A stretch of 64,000 nt of DNA from Erpetoichthys calabaricus (taxonomy: Eukaryota > Chordata > Cladistia > Polypteriformes > Polypteridae): positions 284,976,667 to 285,040,666 of the forward strand of contig NC_041394.2 of assembly GCF_900747795.2 (NCBI RefSeq), given 5' to 3'. Position 1 is the stretch's first letter, and each line of letters begins with the position of its first letter. A program made the position numbers and the translations under genes. A model generated the notes under the pieces. It was not told the origin of the DNA. It saw nothing but the letters and a program-made list of their open reading frames with translations, and ran no database searches. Of the stretch, positions 12,595 to 24,632 are shown in pieces.

Positions 12595-14548
12595 GAGATC
12601 TCATGTATAAATGGTGCGTACGCACAAAAATGTTGCATACGCCTGTTTCCATGCTCACTTCGACATGTATAAAAACTAGACTTTCCGTAAAGCCACACAT
12701 ATTTTCATGGTAGGGTTCCCCCTTGCATACGCACATTTCTGCTCAGTTTTGCAAACTGGCAGCACCCAGCATCAAAGCAGTACAACTGTTTTTGTGGTCT
12801 ACTTTTCTTTTTTATATTAAACCTCTATGATGCAGGTTTTATCAAATACACTAAAATAATTGCACATCGTTTACAAATTTAATTCACTTGATTATAATCA
12901 TTCTGTACCAATATAATGGTACACGACGTGACCAAACTATTCCAGCTACCATGGTTGTTTTAGTGTTGTTAGAAGATATTGCAAATGGAAGAATTAGAAG
13001 AGAGCACGTATTTACAGATGATGACGACTGGCTTCTAAGTAGATTTTGATTTCTAAGAGCTACCCTAACTGGCACCGGCTTTACAAAGGCAGACTTTGAA
13101 GATCTGTGCTCTACCTGGTTCCTTTTCAAGTTCTGTCCACTCTGATGTTTTTAGCTACAGGAGCTTTTCAAAGTGAACTTGCTGACTGATCAGGTATTTC
13201 ACAATCATCACTGAGTCCTGCCATGCCACCTGTATAGGACTGAATTATCCACTTGTCATTCAGATATATAAGATTTCCTTACACTGTGGTTGAACTGCCA
13301 AACATAAAAGTGCAATTCGCAGTAATGTTCAGTTTTCCCATATGTAATCAGAGAGGTCAACTGTATGCACATTGCTATTGCAACCATGTCAGACAAGTTA
13401 CATACACATAGCTGGAAAACCTACAAAAATGGCAGCTCTGCACAGTCACAGGTGCTTTTTCTAACTAATGTGGCAAAAGGCAAGAAGTCCTTTTAAGGAT
13501 AGCGAGTCACCACAAAGTAAACAGCAGAAAATCTGTCAGTTGTGGTGCTCAGTGCTGTTTGCTACACTATAAAAGCACCTTCAGAGAATGAATTTGCTTA
13601 TGTAAATAGAAAGCATTTCCACTCTATTAATGTGCTGCTCTACTGTATATTGCACAGAAAGTGTGTTGCGGTGTGCAAGCATGTACCTGAACAGATACGC
13701 TAAGATGAACCTGACCCTGACACACCAAATGATCAGCCAGATAGGACAGCGTTATAACTTCGTTTGAATGTAATTAGCAGAATGTAAAAACAGGTAATCA
13801 GATGCAGAATTTATTTTTGAACCATTTCATTCATTTGTGGTCAACATCACACAGTACAGCCCTTATATTCCTTAGTTCATTGGCCACATTTCTTACAGCA
13901 TCCACAATTGCATTTTGTGACTCCAGAACAGTCTGTCAGCACACAGCCAGATGGCCACCCAGCAGTTTCAGAGGCAGGGGTGTGTGTGCAGTTAGCGTCT
14001 GAAGATGAACTCAACACAGCAGCACAATCACAGCCTGAACATCACACAGAGGTCAGTTTTTGTAATATCGTCTGAAACAGAATAAACAGCGGGTTGGCTG
14101 CGACTCACCTTTTCACATCAACTGTGATATTTGACCATTTCTAAATTTTTCTTTTGAGCACTTGTGTGACATTTTGAACTTGAACTTTTGAGTGTCTCCA
14201 CCACGGTATTGTTTCTTATACCACTGCGCAAGCCAACAAATTCCTTGCCTCCACTTCACATTCGTTGAAATTCTTTTCTTTTTCACGTGCCTTTCCCATT
14301 GTTTTTTAACCAAACACTGAATGGAAGGTGATATTGATTTGCATATTAAAATATACAAAATTCTGGAAGGAGTTGGGGTGGGGCTGTAGCTGCATTGACG
14401 TGCATTATATTTGAAGTTTGTTGGGATTTGTAAAGGGGAAGTGCGTACAAATGTATGCATCTGGATTTTTTTCTGCGTACGCACATTTCCACTTTTGTCT
14501 GTACACCATGTCTTAATATGAATTCTACGCAGTTACACACGAGGCCCC
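12595..14548 (+). mobile_element. PIF/Harbinger DNA transposon, decayed
   Basis: Imperfect terminal inverted repeats are visible. The left end reads GAGATCTCATGTATAAATGG followed by TGCGTACGCACA. The right end, reverse-complemented, reads GGGGCCTCGTGTGTAACTGC with GCGTACGC motifs further in. GTACGC-rich subterminal repeats occur on both sides (12615-12735 and 14440-14490). The internal plus-strand sequence carries Harbinger transposase remnants (separate entry). The length of about 1.95 kb is short for a full element with both transposase and Myb-like genes. No clear 3-bp TWA duplication was seen, so the outermost bases are approximate. Confidence 0.75.
12950..13775 (+). pseudogene. PIF/Harbinger transposase remnant (HARBI1-like)
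   Basis: The decisive motif is at 13575-13634, which reads APSENEFAYVNRKHFHSINV in one frame. This is the hallmark of PIF/Harbinger (IS5-like DDE) nucleases around the second catalytic region. Upstream, near 13015-13090, there is a remnant resembling the N-terminal 'R...F..L.......TRR' zone. 13140-13200 has a 'GSFQS..AD..GISQSS' helix-turn-helix-like match spread over frames. Near 13690-13790, DQPDRTAL resembles the C-terminal end. Stops and frameshifts interrupt it many times, so no protein is made. In a live element it would bind the terminal repeats and excise and insert the DNA, with a Myb-like partner that I do not see here. Confidence 0.7.
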
Positions 14549-14650
14549 AGGGGTTTATGGTAATGTTTTCCTCTGAAAGACAATTTTAAATAATAAAGGC
14601 CAAAGTCTGCCTTTTGAATTACCCAGACTATTTAGTTCTACACTAGGTGA

Positions 14651-15235
14651 TGTGGGAAATTAGGGTTCCTGTCGACCCCTGAACCCGCAGACAACACGTT
14701 CTGACACCAGGTAAAAGTCCAATATTAAATTTATTATAACAAAATGTGCACAAAGCACCTCCACCTCCACTATACACAATACTAAATCAATAATCACAAT
14801 ATAATAATCAATCACAATCCTCCACTGCCAGCAGCTCCATTCCACACCCTCCCAACTTGGCTCAGTCTGCTGGGGATTCCCGTAGTCCATTTATATTCCT
14901 TGACCCAGAAGTGCTTCTGTCCCTCAGTCCATGTGATTTCATAGCACTTCCGGGTCAGATAAAAACTTCTTTTCTTCAGCCCGGAAGTACTTCATTCCTT
15001 CCGTCCTCGTGATTAGGGAGTACTTCCGGGCCATAATAAAAACTCTCATGCCTCCCTACAATGTTCCCTGGCGGCCCCCATGGTATCCAGCAGGGCTGTG
15101 ATGTTGAACTCCATTGACCAGGATGCCCTGCGGGAATTTGGACCACCTCCATGTGGCAGGGAGGACTCCCTCTGGCGGCGTGGGGGTATTGACCGGGATA
15201 AACTGCCGGCCATATATCAGAGTGAGCACTTTTTT
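14651..15235 (-). mobile_element. Possible solo LTR
   Basis: Read on the minus strand, the block has a TATA-type sequence (GGAATATAAATGG, near 14899-14887), an AATAAA-like signal about 160 bp further on, and a terminus near CCCACA at 14651. This gives the promoter, poly-A and CA-end layout of an LTR. Direct repeats of 'cccggaagtactt' and related motifs (14920-15030) suggest U3 repeats. No convincing flanking duplication or second LTR was found, and the far end is approximate. It could also be another kind of interspersed repeat. Confidence 0.42.
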
Positions 15236-15289
15236 GGTTATTTCTAGGCCTAAACCCTTTTCACTGTGCTTTTGATGACAGTATAGTGT

Positions 15290-15515
15290 CTCAGGGCATT
15301 GATGTCTATCCCAGAAGGACTGGCTTCAGTGTAGAAAGCAGTCCTGAATAGGGCACCAGTATATTATGTTGTGTGTCCCACAAAGCCAACTTAGATGTGC
15401 AATTTATCTTTATTGCTGGTGTTAGGAGATACTAGAAAAGTACAAAGAGAAAACCCCATGCAGACACAGGGAGAATGTGCACAAAGATGGGTTTTTAACC
15501 CAAAACACTTAAAGC
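15290..15515 (-). mobile_element. Old SINE relic (HE1-like), minus strand
   Basis: The segment AGAGAAAACCCCATGCAGACACAGGGAGAATGTGCA near 15448-15483 is the reverse complement of the 'TGCATGTTCTCCCTGTGTCTGCATGGGGTTT' part of the SINE described at 11870. 'CCTGAATAGGGCACCAGT' near 15340 matches the reverse of its 'GGCGCCCTGTTCAGG' part. It is highly decayed. Confidence 0.5.
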
Positions 15516-17024
15516 AGACACAGGCCAGTATCAAAATTTAAATCTTTCCCACACCCCCACCGCCCCAAGAGCAAAAATTTTTTGTTAAAATCTATTAGGC
15601 CAAAAATAATAAAAACATCTCTTTGTTTGTCAGGTACTTAAGAATTCCTTTCATTCTGTGTTTTTGTTTTTTTTTTTTTGCTTACAATACAATACTTCCA
15701 GATTTTCAGAGTGCCCCCCTGCATACACAATTGCCTTGATAGCACAATGTTCTTCATATGCCTATATTCAGGACAGTGCCCACGCTATGCTTGTGATCAT
15801 CTTTTTAGCATTCCACTCTTCAACCACAAACACACAAACAGATAACGACAAAAATAAATGCAAAAAATTCCCCATTAAGCAAGAAAAACAGTGTGCAGCA
15901 CTCAAACGCCTTCAGGTTCCGAAGGTGTCTTATTCTCTTCTCATGCCAATATGGTAGGGAGGTGTTCAGGTATTAATAAAAAGTGTGAGAAGGCACAGAG
16001 ACGAGAATAAGGTGAACTGTGTGAAATTCACCACATGCAGTACATAGATATCTAAAACAGGAAGAGAGCACAATATGGTGTTTATGATGCTGGAACATCT
16101 AATAAAAGAGTTTACAGCAAACAGCATTGACCATAACCTATGGTTCCTAGCAACAAAATAATCTGGTTTGAAAATATATTTAATTCTACGCACAGCTAGT
16201 GCTGAAGCCTGACAAATTTAATGCCTCTAAAATGTCTTGTCTAGCAGGCATGAACAAGGCAATAAAGCTGGCACACTTAACCTTTATTTTATGTCACAAA
16301 TTTCTGTGAGAGATGAATATTTCAGCCACACACTGAAGTGTTTTTACAATTACAGTATATTCTGCTATTGCAAATTCTCTTGGAAAGTCAGGCCGGGTGT
16401 TGTGCTGTGTCGTCTAATAGAATTAAACTCTTAATATAGCATTACATTTGTATTATTTTACAATACGCAAGATTTTTCATATTTTCCATAACACTCTAAA
16501 CCACTCAATTTGTAATAGAGCTGCCACAGCTCCAGGTTCAATTGACCTGCATATTTTGGTTATTATTACCCTAAAAAAATACACACATCAGTGTTCACTG
16601 AAGCACAGCACCATATAATTAAACCAATAATTATTTCCTTTAACAAGCGTAGGAAATGTTGGAAAAGGCATATTTGATCATTTCTTGGTGAAGGATTTTC
16701 CACAAATGTAAACTATTACAAGACTTCTTCAACACACTAGAAGTAAATGAGCAGGAGGGCCTTTTATTATGTACTGCATAAAGCAATGTTTTTAAAAACC
16801 AGCCATACTTGTTATCATCTGCTTTATCCATTTCAGAGAAGGTGAGACTCAGAAATGTCAGAAATAAGAACACATCCTGGACTGAAGTATCAGCCCATCA
16901 CCGAGCATTCAAAAAAGTCACTCAACTTTGAGAAATTTAGAATTGATGTTTACATTGAAGTGTATTTCCTAGTCAAAGTTTAGTATGTGTTCAACTCTCT
17001 ATGCAATCTGAGAATGAACAACAA
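15516..17024. other. Unassigned DNA
   Basis: Frames up to 99 codons (15658-15957) contain homopolymer and no motifs. No repeat ends were found. Confidence 0.5.
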
Positions 17025-17027
17025 CAG

Positions 17028-17615
17028 ATGTGACGCAGTGGCAAAGTGTTTAGCGTGGTAGCCTAACTGCCCCATGGCCAGAGTTGGGTATCTGTCTAAA
17101 TGGAGTGAACATGTCTTTCGCTGGGCATTCCACTTTTCTTCCCCAACACAAATAGGTGCGTGTTAGGCTAATTTGCAACTGTAAAGTGAGCCAAAATCAG
17201 TGCTTGAGGTGGGCCAGTACTAACTGTTTCCTCCCTGCTTGATTTTGTCTTGTGATGTTCACAGTATGCAGTACAGCACTTTGCAGAGTCTTGTGCTACT
17301 GTAATACTACAGTTGTTGCATCGAGTGGTGAGGTAATGAGGGGTACCACCCCACTCCTCGGATGGTTCATGAGCCTTCAAAAATAAAACCCATGAATCAT
17401 GATGTGTGGTATGCATCCAGGCTTACAATGTAGAAATTACTTCTTTACTACCTTTTCTTTTTTTTCCCCCCACTTCAAGCATGAACAAATACGGGTCCAG
17501 GAGTAACTGTACCATATAATGGATTTGCGCCCTATTCACAGTGGGTCTCTGCATTCTGCTCAGTGCTGATGAGATAGTCTCCAGCCCTTTGCAGCCTTAT
17601 AATGAAAGAAGGAGG
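17028..17615 (+). mobile_element. Old interrupted SINE relic
   Basis: The head 'gatgtgacgcagtggcaaag' and the following 'ggtagc' resemble the tRNA-like SINE start at 11870. 'TTTGCGCCCTATTCACAGTGGGTCTCTGCATT...GCTGATGAGATAGTCTCCAGCCC' at 17524-17586 is the matching 3' half. Roughly 300 bases between (17170-17500) do not belong to the SINE. They could be an insertion of unknown type or mark two separate relics. Confidence 0.42.
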
Positions 17616-18403
17616 TTCAGAAAACATCAAAGTTGTGACACCGTGGATAGCATTGCAGTCTAACTACTGCTCCACTCTCCTGGCCTCGATCCCAGAGCTG
17701 ATGACTGCCTGTGCGGAATTTTTTAGTTAATTTATGATTTCAAATTGGCTCTTTATAAGTGGGCTGGATTAACCATATGGGCAATTGGGCAGATACTCAA
17801 GGGCACCAGGACCAGGGGGGCCACTGGCTGCAAACACCTAAAAAATAAGAAACACTGAATTCACCAGCATGATGGATATAATGGCTATGTGGATCTTCTC
17901 GTGTGTATTAGCTGGTCGAAAATTAAACATAAGCACTAATATTCAAAAAATAAGTTCAGTTTTAGGCTACCTGTGGTGGCGCCAGTTAAAAAAAAACTGA
18001 AATAACCAGGCATCAGCTTAGTGCAGGACCCACCCTGGAAAGCACAAACAGCCTTCCATTTTAAGCTCCGGGATGGTACTCACACATAATCACAAATTAT
18101 TTGTATCAGTCACTCCTCTTCACATTTACATTTACAAGTTTTTACACTTGCTTAACTGTTTGCAAGTTGCTGTCCCATCCAATTGTCCAGTTGTTTTTTG
18201 CCTGTTTGCACATGTGCACTTTTTTTAAACATTGTGAAAATGTTTCCAAATAAACTGGAGGCATATAACAGTTTTCTATTAAACTATTATTATTAATTAT
18301 TATTCAATTAAACACACAAGGCTGGGTTTCGGTTTATTCTTTTATGTTATATAGAGGTGTTATATTTTCTCCTTTTTTTTATGAAGATCTATTTTTAAAA
18401 AGT
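17616..18403. other. Unassigned DNA
   Basis: A possible further SINE head lies near 17636-17700 ('gtgacaccgtggatagcattgcagtc'), but it is too decayed to call. Otherwise nothing is recognised. Confidence 0.45.
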
Positions 18404-18695
18404 ATCAAACAAACCTTCTATAATGAATGAAAACTTTGGACGGCATTTTCCCTTGCCCGGACACGGGTCACTGGGGCCCCCTTCTGGAGCCAGGCCTGGA
18501 GGTGGGGCTCGATGGCGAGCGCCTGGTGGTCGGGCCTGCACCCATGGGGCTCGGCTGGGCACAGCCCGAAGAGGCAACGTGGGTGCCCCTTCCCATGGGC
18601 TCACCACCTATGAGAAGGGCCAAGGAGATCGGGTGCAGTGTGAGTTGGGTGAGGGCCGAAGGCGGGGACCTTGGCGGTCCGATCCTCAGCTACAG

Positions 18696-19442
18696 AAGCT
18701 GGCTCTTGGGACGTGGAATGTCACCTCTCTGAAGGGGAAGGAGCCTGAGCTAGTGCGCGAGATTGAGAAGTTCCGGCTAGATATAGTCTGACTCATTTCG
18801 ACCCACAGCTTGAACTCTGGAACCAATCTCCTTGAGAGGGGCTGGACTCTCTACCACTCTGTGGACCACTCTGAAGTTGCCCCCGGTGAGAGGCGCCGAG
18901 CGGGTTTTGGTATACTTCTTGCCCCCCGACTTGGAGCCTGTTCATTGGGGTTTACCCCTGTAGACAAGAGGGTAGCCTCCTTCCGCCTTCGGGTGGGGGG
19001 ACGGGTCCTAACTGTTGTTTGTGCGTATGCACCGAACAGCAGTTTGGAGTACCCATCCTTTTTTGGAGTCCCTGGAGGGGGTGCTAGAGGGCATACCTTC
19101 TGGGGACTCCCTCGTTCTGCTGAGAGACTTCAATGCTCATGTGGGCAATGACAGTGAGACCTGGAAGGGAGTGATTGGGAGGAATGCCCCCCCCCCGATC
19201 TGAACCCGAGCGGTGTTTTGTTATTGGACTTCTGTGCTCGTCACGGATTGTCCATAACGAACACCATGTTCAAGCATAGGGGTGTTCATATGTGCACTTG
19301 GCACCAGGACACCCTAGGCCTCACTTCGATGATTGACTTTGTGGTCATGTCATCGGACTTGCGGCCACATGTCTTGGACACTCAGGTGAAGAGAGGGGCG
19401 GAGCTGTCAACTGATCACCACCTGGTGGTAAGTTGGCTTTGA
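18696..19442 (+). pseudogene. LINE APE endonuclease domain, broken
   Basis: The region starts LALGTWNVTSLKGKEPELVR, the N-terminal apurinic-endonuclease-like motif. It continues through [10 protein letters not shown] (another frame, near 19015), [12 protein letters not shown] (DFN catalytic motif, near 19120) and SMIDFVVMSSDLRP. It closes with STDHHLVVSW (19407-19440), the SDHxL-type catalytic end. A live element would use this nuclease to nick target DNA for priming. A stop after DIV near 18790 and changes of frame between 19015 and 19218 break it. It lies directly upstream of the reverse transcriptase part. Confidence 0.8.
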
Positions 19443-19454
19443 TGGTGGGGGAGG

Positions 19455-21515
19455 ATGCCGGTCAGGCCTGGTAGGCCCAAACGTGTTGTGAGGGTCTGCT
19501 GGGAACGTCTGGCAGAGCCCCCTGTCAGAAGTAGCTTCAACTCCCACCTCCGGCAGAACTTCGACCACATCCCGAGGGAGGTGGGGGACATTGAGTCCGA
19601 ATGGGCCATGTTCCGTGCCTCTATTGTTGAGGCGTCTGACCGGAGCTGTGGCCGTAAGGTGGTCGGTGCCTGTCATGGCGGCAATCCCCGAACCCGTTGG
19701 TGGACACCGGCGGTGAGAGATGCTGTCAAGCTGAAGAAGGAGTCCTACAGGACCCTTTTGTCTTGTGGGACTCTGGAGACAGCTGATAGGTACCGGCAGG
19801 CCAAGCAGAATGCGGTTTTGGTGGTTGCTGAGGCAAAAACTCGGGCATGGGAGGAGTTTGGGGAGGAGTTTGGGGAGGCCATGGAGAACGACTTTTGGAA
19901 GGCTTCGAGGAGATTCTGGTCCACCGTCCGGCATCTCAGGAGGGGGAAGCAGTGCAGTGTCAACACTGTATATGGTGGTGATGGTGCGCTGCTGACCTCA
20001 ACTCGGGACGTTGTGGGTCGGTGGGGGGAGTACTTTGAAGGCCTCCTCAATCCCACTAACATGCCTTCCAATGAGGAAGCAGAGCCTGGGGACTCAGAGG
20101 TGGGCTCCCCCATCTCTGGGACTGAGGTCACCAAGGTGGTCAAAAAACTCCTTGGTGGCAGGGCCCCGGGGGTGGATGAGATACACCCAGAGTTCCTCAA
20201 GGCTCTGGATGTTGTTCTTTAAGAAAGGGGACCGGAGGGTGTGTTTCAACTACAGAGGGATCACACTCCTCAGCCTCCCTGGAAAAGTCTATTCGGGGGT
20301 CCTGGAGAGGAGGGTCCGTCAGATAGTTGAACCTCGGATTCAGGAGGAACAGTGTGGTTTTCGTCCTGGTCGCGGAACAGTGGACCAGCTCTACACCCTT
20401 AGCAGGGTCCTGGAGGGTGCATGGGAATTTGCCCAACCAGTCTACATGTGTTTTGTGGACTTGGAAAAGGCATTCAACCGTGTCCCTCGGGGAATCCTGT
20501 GGGTTGGTACTCCAAGAGTATGGGGTACCGGACCCCCTGATAAGGGCTGTTCGGTCCCTGTACGATCGGTGCCAGAGCTTGGTTCGCATTGCCGGCAGTA
20601 TGTCGAACCCGTTTCCAGTGAGAGTTGGACTCCGCCAGGGCTGCCCTTTGTCACCGATTCTGTTCATAACTTTTATGGACAGAATTTCTAGGCGCAGCCA
20701 GGGCGTTGAGGGGTCCGGTTTGGTGGACTCAGGATTGGGTCACTGCTTTTTGCAGATGATGTTGTCCTGTTTGCTTCATCAGGCCGTGATCTTCAGCTCT
20801 CTCTGGATTGGTTCGCAGCCGAGTGTGAAGTGGCTGGGATGGGAATCAGCACCTCCAAATCCGAGACCATGGTCCTCAGCCGGAAAAGGGTGGAGTGCCC
20901 TCTATCAGGGTTGGTAGCGAGATCCTGCCCCAAGTGGAGGAGTTCAAGTATCTCGGGGTCTTGTTCACGAGTGAGGGAAGAATGGAGCGTGAGATCAACA
21001 GGCGGATTGGTGTGGCATCCGCAGTGATGCAGGCTCTGCATCGATCTGTCGTGGTGAAAAAGGAGCTGAGCCGTAAGGCAAAGCTCTCAATTTACCAGTC
21101 GATCTATGTTCCTACCCTCACCTATGGTCATGAGCTATGGGTAGTGACCGAAAGAACGAGATCGCGAATACAAGCGGCTGAAATGAGTTTCCTCCGCAGG
21201 GTTTCTGGGCTTTCCCTTAAAGATAGGGTGAGAAGCTCAGTCATCCGGGAGGGGCTCAGAGTAGAGCCGTTGCTCCTCCGCATCGAGAGGAGTCAGATTA
21301 GGTGGCTTGGATGCCTCCCTGGTGAGGTGTCCCGGGCACGTCTAACTGGGAGAAGGCCCCGGGGAAGACCCAGGACACCCTGGAGGGACTATGTCTCCCG
21401 GCTGGCCTGGGAACGCCTTGGGATTCTCCCGGAAGAGCTAGAAGAAGTGGTCGGGGAGAGGGAAGTCTGGGCATCTCTGCTCAAGCTGCTGCCCCCGCAA
21501 CCCGACGTCGGATAA
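19455..21515 (+). pseudogene. LINE reverse transcriptase domain, broken
   Basis: A 255-codon frame (19455-20222) covers the linker and RT motif 0/1, ending APGVDEIHPEFLKALDVV. It then jumps straight to FKKGDRRVCFNYRGITLLSLP. The family's usual stretch between these (about 30 residues, roughly 90 bases) is missing, so a clean internal deletion lies near 20216. Next come GFRPGRGTVDQL, motif A FVDLEKAFNRV (the family usually has FDRV), motif B LRQGCPLSPILF (near 20630, another frame) and motif C FADDVVLF (near 20747). The last frame, 20895-21515 (206 codons), holds the thumb and C-terminus with VEEFKYLGVLF, LTYGHELWV and GRPRTPWRDYVSRLAWERLG. At least three frame changes separate these parts. 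Confidence 0.85.
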
Positions 21516-21522
21516 GCAGAAG

Positions 21523-21546
21523 AGGATGGATGGATGGATGGATGGA
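21523..21546. repeat. (GGAT)n LINE tail
   Basis: About five GGAT units directly precede the 3' target-site duplication. They form the 3' tail of the LINE. Confidence 0.85.
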
Positions 21547-21555
21547 TCAAACAAA

Positions 21556-24330
21556 TTTTCATGTCATTACCGGGAAATATTTCAAGTAAGTCTAACATTA
21601 AGTGTCATTTTCAAGGAAGCATGTTGACTTCTTACTGTGTGGAACACCTAGCTTGTTGTTAACAGAGCTGCTGCCCTCAGCAAAAAAAAGTTGAGAAAGT
21701 TGAGAACCCCTGGATTAGTGGGTGTGCTAAAAGAAAAAAGAAATGTCTAGAAATTTGGTCATTTTGCAAATTTTGTTAAATCCGCTAGATGTTTTTCTTC
21801 GAAAAGATGAGGCCTCAAAATCATCTAGATTTTAGCATTATCAGGGAAGAAGCAGATGTTACTCTGGTCAGATCTGAGGGGCACCTGTGCTGTTTGACAA
21901 TTTGTAAATACTTTATACTTGAGATAACTATTGAAGTTTGTAATTGTTTTTGCTCAGGAAACTGTTGCATTTGTATAGTGGTTTGCACAATGCCAGGTTA
22001 AATAGTGGTTTGAAAGTGTGTTTATTTTGAGTTGGTAATGTCCTGTATCCCATGTTTTGCAGCTAACCAAATTCAATTCTGGTATGTTTCAAATGCTAGC
22101 AATAAAGTGATTCCGATTTCAAGTGGAAGGGACACAACTGCGCATAAGCACTGGCCAATGATAAGAAGTCTGATGATGATGATGATGGAGCCCAGGCCCC
22201 CTGCCTGATGATTAGCAGCAGAACCCTTATAGAGTTGCTGTATACCCTACACAGAGCAAGCAGGTATTAAGCAAGGGTCTTCATTGTTGAAAGCCATTTT
22301 GGTCTTTTTCTAATTTTTTTTTTTGTTTGCCAGTCTGTTCCAATTTACATAGATAGCTAGAAGGTATTGTGCTTTGCCTGTCATATTTTAGAGCTGTAAT
22401 CATTTTTCTATTTAAGGCCCCAATTTATGGCGCATTGTTTGACATTTTATTGCCTTGCTTCAGTGCATATAATTACAAAGAAAGTGCCCAGACCTTATTT
22501 TGTTTGTACGATTCTATTTTTGGGCAAAAGGAACTGGAAAAAAGCAATAAAGAAAACTTTTAAAAAGCCAAAGACACACATTTTGTGTCTGCTGAAAGAA
22601 CATCAAGACAATGATTCATAAATCATTACCAGTCATAGTTGATTACACAAATTCTAACACTCCTATGAAATTCAAGACAAGGTATCCGTGTGTGTGTGTA
22701 TGGGGGCTCCAGAAGTGCTGAAGACCAAGGGGCACCAAAGTGTGCCATGTGGTGGATTTACAGATGTGCCTCCTGTCTTGTGTGATTAGCCTCTGACTCA
22801 TGTTTTCTTTAAATGAGAAAAAAAACAGAAAACGAAAAAGTAAAAAAAATTACAACACACACACACACACACAAAGTACATCTTATACATGTTATACACA
22901 TTCACAATATCATTCTTTTCTGAATATTGTGCACAATTTATTACACTACAGTTACGTGTTGCGCACACACTTAAAGAAGGCAACACCTTCAGGGCTGTCT
23001 CACGATGAGTAATACTACCCGCCAGAGAGAGGGGAAGCAGTCTCTAGCCACCTTTTCTTTGTTCCCACAGTTCCAAAGGACCTGACGTAGACAATGCCTA
23101 ACACAACTTCGGCTCTCCTCCAAGAGCTCCACCCATTCTGGCTGAGCACTCAGCCACTTCCTTCATGTGGCCGGAATATATATCACTTTAGGACCATTGA
23201 CCAGAGGATACAGAACTCTTAAGAACTGTGTGGCAACCTTGACTTTATCTGTGCGATAGCCAATTCTTAATGTTTTGTCCTATTTCTTTAAGTTCTAAAA
23301 TAGATGGGTACTCCCAGGAGGCGACGCAACCCTTGAACCCATTTCCGCATTCTCTTTCCACACTTGTAATTTGTGATCTCTTCTGTACTTTTCTTCTAAC
23401 CCAGGGCATTCTGAAATTGCTGTCTCGAGGTAAGCATCTTAAATTGATGACAAAAAGGGTGAGAGAGATCCGAAATAATTGTGTGGAATATTCTGCTGAT
23501 GGCCGCATTAAACAAGTCCTGATATAGGCTGATGATTTCAGCAGCAGCAGCAGCAGTGGTGGTAGTACAGTCCTGTTCATATCTGACAGACATATGTTTG
23601 TGTAAACTGGGGTCTTAAACACAGCCCATGGAGCATCTGTAGTGTTTTATTTGCAGCCACTTCCTGTGTTTAATTAGATTCCTATCTAATTTAAACATGT
23701 TGTGATTTCCCACTTTCTGTCACTGCTGTGTTAAGGCAGCACCTCCCAGCAGGGTATATTCACTATTTTATAGGAGTTTAAAAATATTCCTTATGGTTTT
23801 AGTCTCTTATTTTTCTGAAATGTCTTGACTGCTCAAATCATTTCTTGCTAATGGACACATGAGTGGAAATGACCGTGCTGCTTCATACATTGATGTTCAC
23901 GGTTCTGATAATTTTTTCTGTCTCAAGACAATTGAGAGCTTATGTAAATGTGCAATCTCATTAAGTATACTAAATAAACATATAGACTTTAAAATCTTTC
24001 ACTTCTCATTGCTGTATCCACGAGTTGCCAGTAATAGAGCACAAAGATGCCAGCTAATAAAAAACACACTTTAGTCAAAAGGTGTGATCAGCAAATGTAC
24101 TCGTACTGTAAAATTCAACATAAAGCAGATAAGGTTCAAACAGTATAGGATACCAAAGTGGGGCAGCTATTATTATTTCTGTGTGTGAGTGTCTCTTTCA
24201 AGTTTTATTGTCATATACAGATAACAGTGGAACATCATTACCAGTAATGAAATTCTTGAACTTGGAGCCCCCTCAAATTGCACAGTAAAATAACACTTAA
24301 CATTAATAACAAAATGTTATGTTAGTAACT
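21556..24330. other. Unassigned DNA with simple repeats
   Basis: There is a (GAT)n run near 22170, a CAG run near 23540-23557 and a CA run at 22854-22874. The 22985-23370 stretch is more GC-balanced and could be an unclassified repeat, but no ends are visible. No gene is supported. Confidence 0.5.
22854..22874. repeat. (CA)n microsatellite
   Basis: About ten uninterrupted AC units. Confidence 0.9.
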
Positions 24331-24331
24331 G

Positions 24332-24632
24332 GGCAACATGGTGGCACAGGGGTTAGCATTGCTGCTTATACCACCAGGGCCTGGTCTTCATCTGTGTTGA
24401 GTTTGCATTGTTTTCCTATGAGTATTTCACTCTTCCCAGATATGCACATATTCATTTTATTGGGGATTTGAAATAGACTGACTGTGTGCTCTGCAAAATG
24501 ACTGGAGCCCTACCAGTGCTTGTTCCTGCCTTGCCCTGAACTCAGTGCTGCTGAAATAGGCTCCAAGCCACCACCCACACCACACCCAAACTTGTGACAC
24601 TGAATTGGGTGAAGAGGGATTAACAACGTTTT
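24332..24632 (+). mobile_element. tRNA-derived SINE relic (HE1-like)
   Basis: It starts CTGGGCAACATGGTGGCACA, then GGGGTTAGCATTGCTGC and GAGTTTGCATTGTTTTCC. It ends with TTGTTCCTGCCTTGCCCTGAACTCAGTGCTGCTGAAATAGGCTCCAAGCC...CTGAATTGGGTGAAGAGGG. The motif order matches the SINE at 11870, with a longer 3' part kept. Confidence 0.65.

Larger units (their letters stand above)
18414..21545 (+). mobile_element. RTE-like LINE, nearly full length, 10-bp TSD
   Basis: This APE-type non-LTR retrotransposon of 3.13 kb is flanked by a perfect direct repeat ATCAAACAAA (18404-18413 and 21546-21555), the target-site duplication. Its GC content is much higher than that of its surroundings. It contains a short leader, an endonuclease region, a reverse transcriptase region and a (GGAT)n 3' tail, typical of RTE/BovB-like elements that end in short tandem repeats rather than poly-A. 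The clean TSD and long open segments make it one of the younger insertions here. Stops, frameshifts and an internal deletion near 20216 leave it unable to move by itself. The clade name is from motif resemblance, and another APE clade is possible. Confidence 0.85.

Noticed and set aside
14113-14484. 123-codon minus-strand frame
   Set aside because: It overlaps the 3' end and subterminal repeats of the Harbinger element and has no conserved motif, including no Myb-like pattern.
18423-18791. 122-codon frame at the 5' end of the LINE as a separate ORF1
   Set aside because: Its last third is the start of the endonuclease domain. The first part is the GC-rich leader and has no nucleic-acid-binding motif.
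19407-19934. 175-codon minus-strand open frame
   Set aside because: It is antisense to the RT/endonuclease of the RTE-like LINE. High GC and codon bias of the sense strand keep the opposite frame open.
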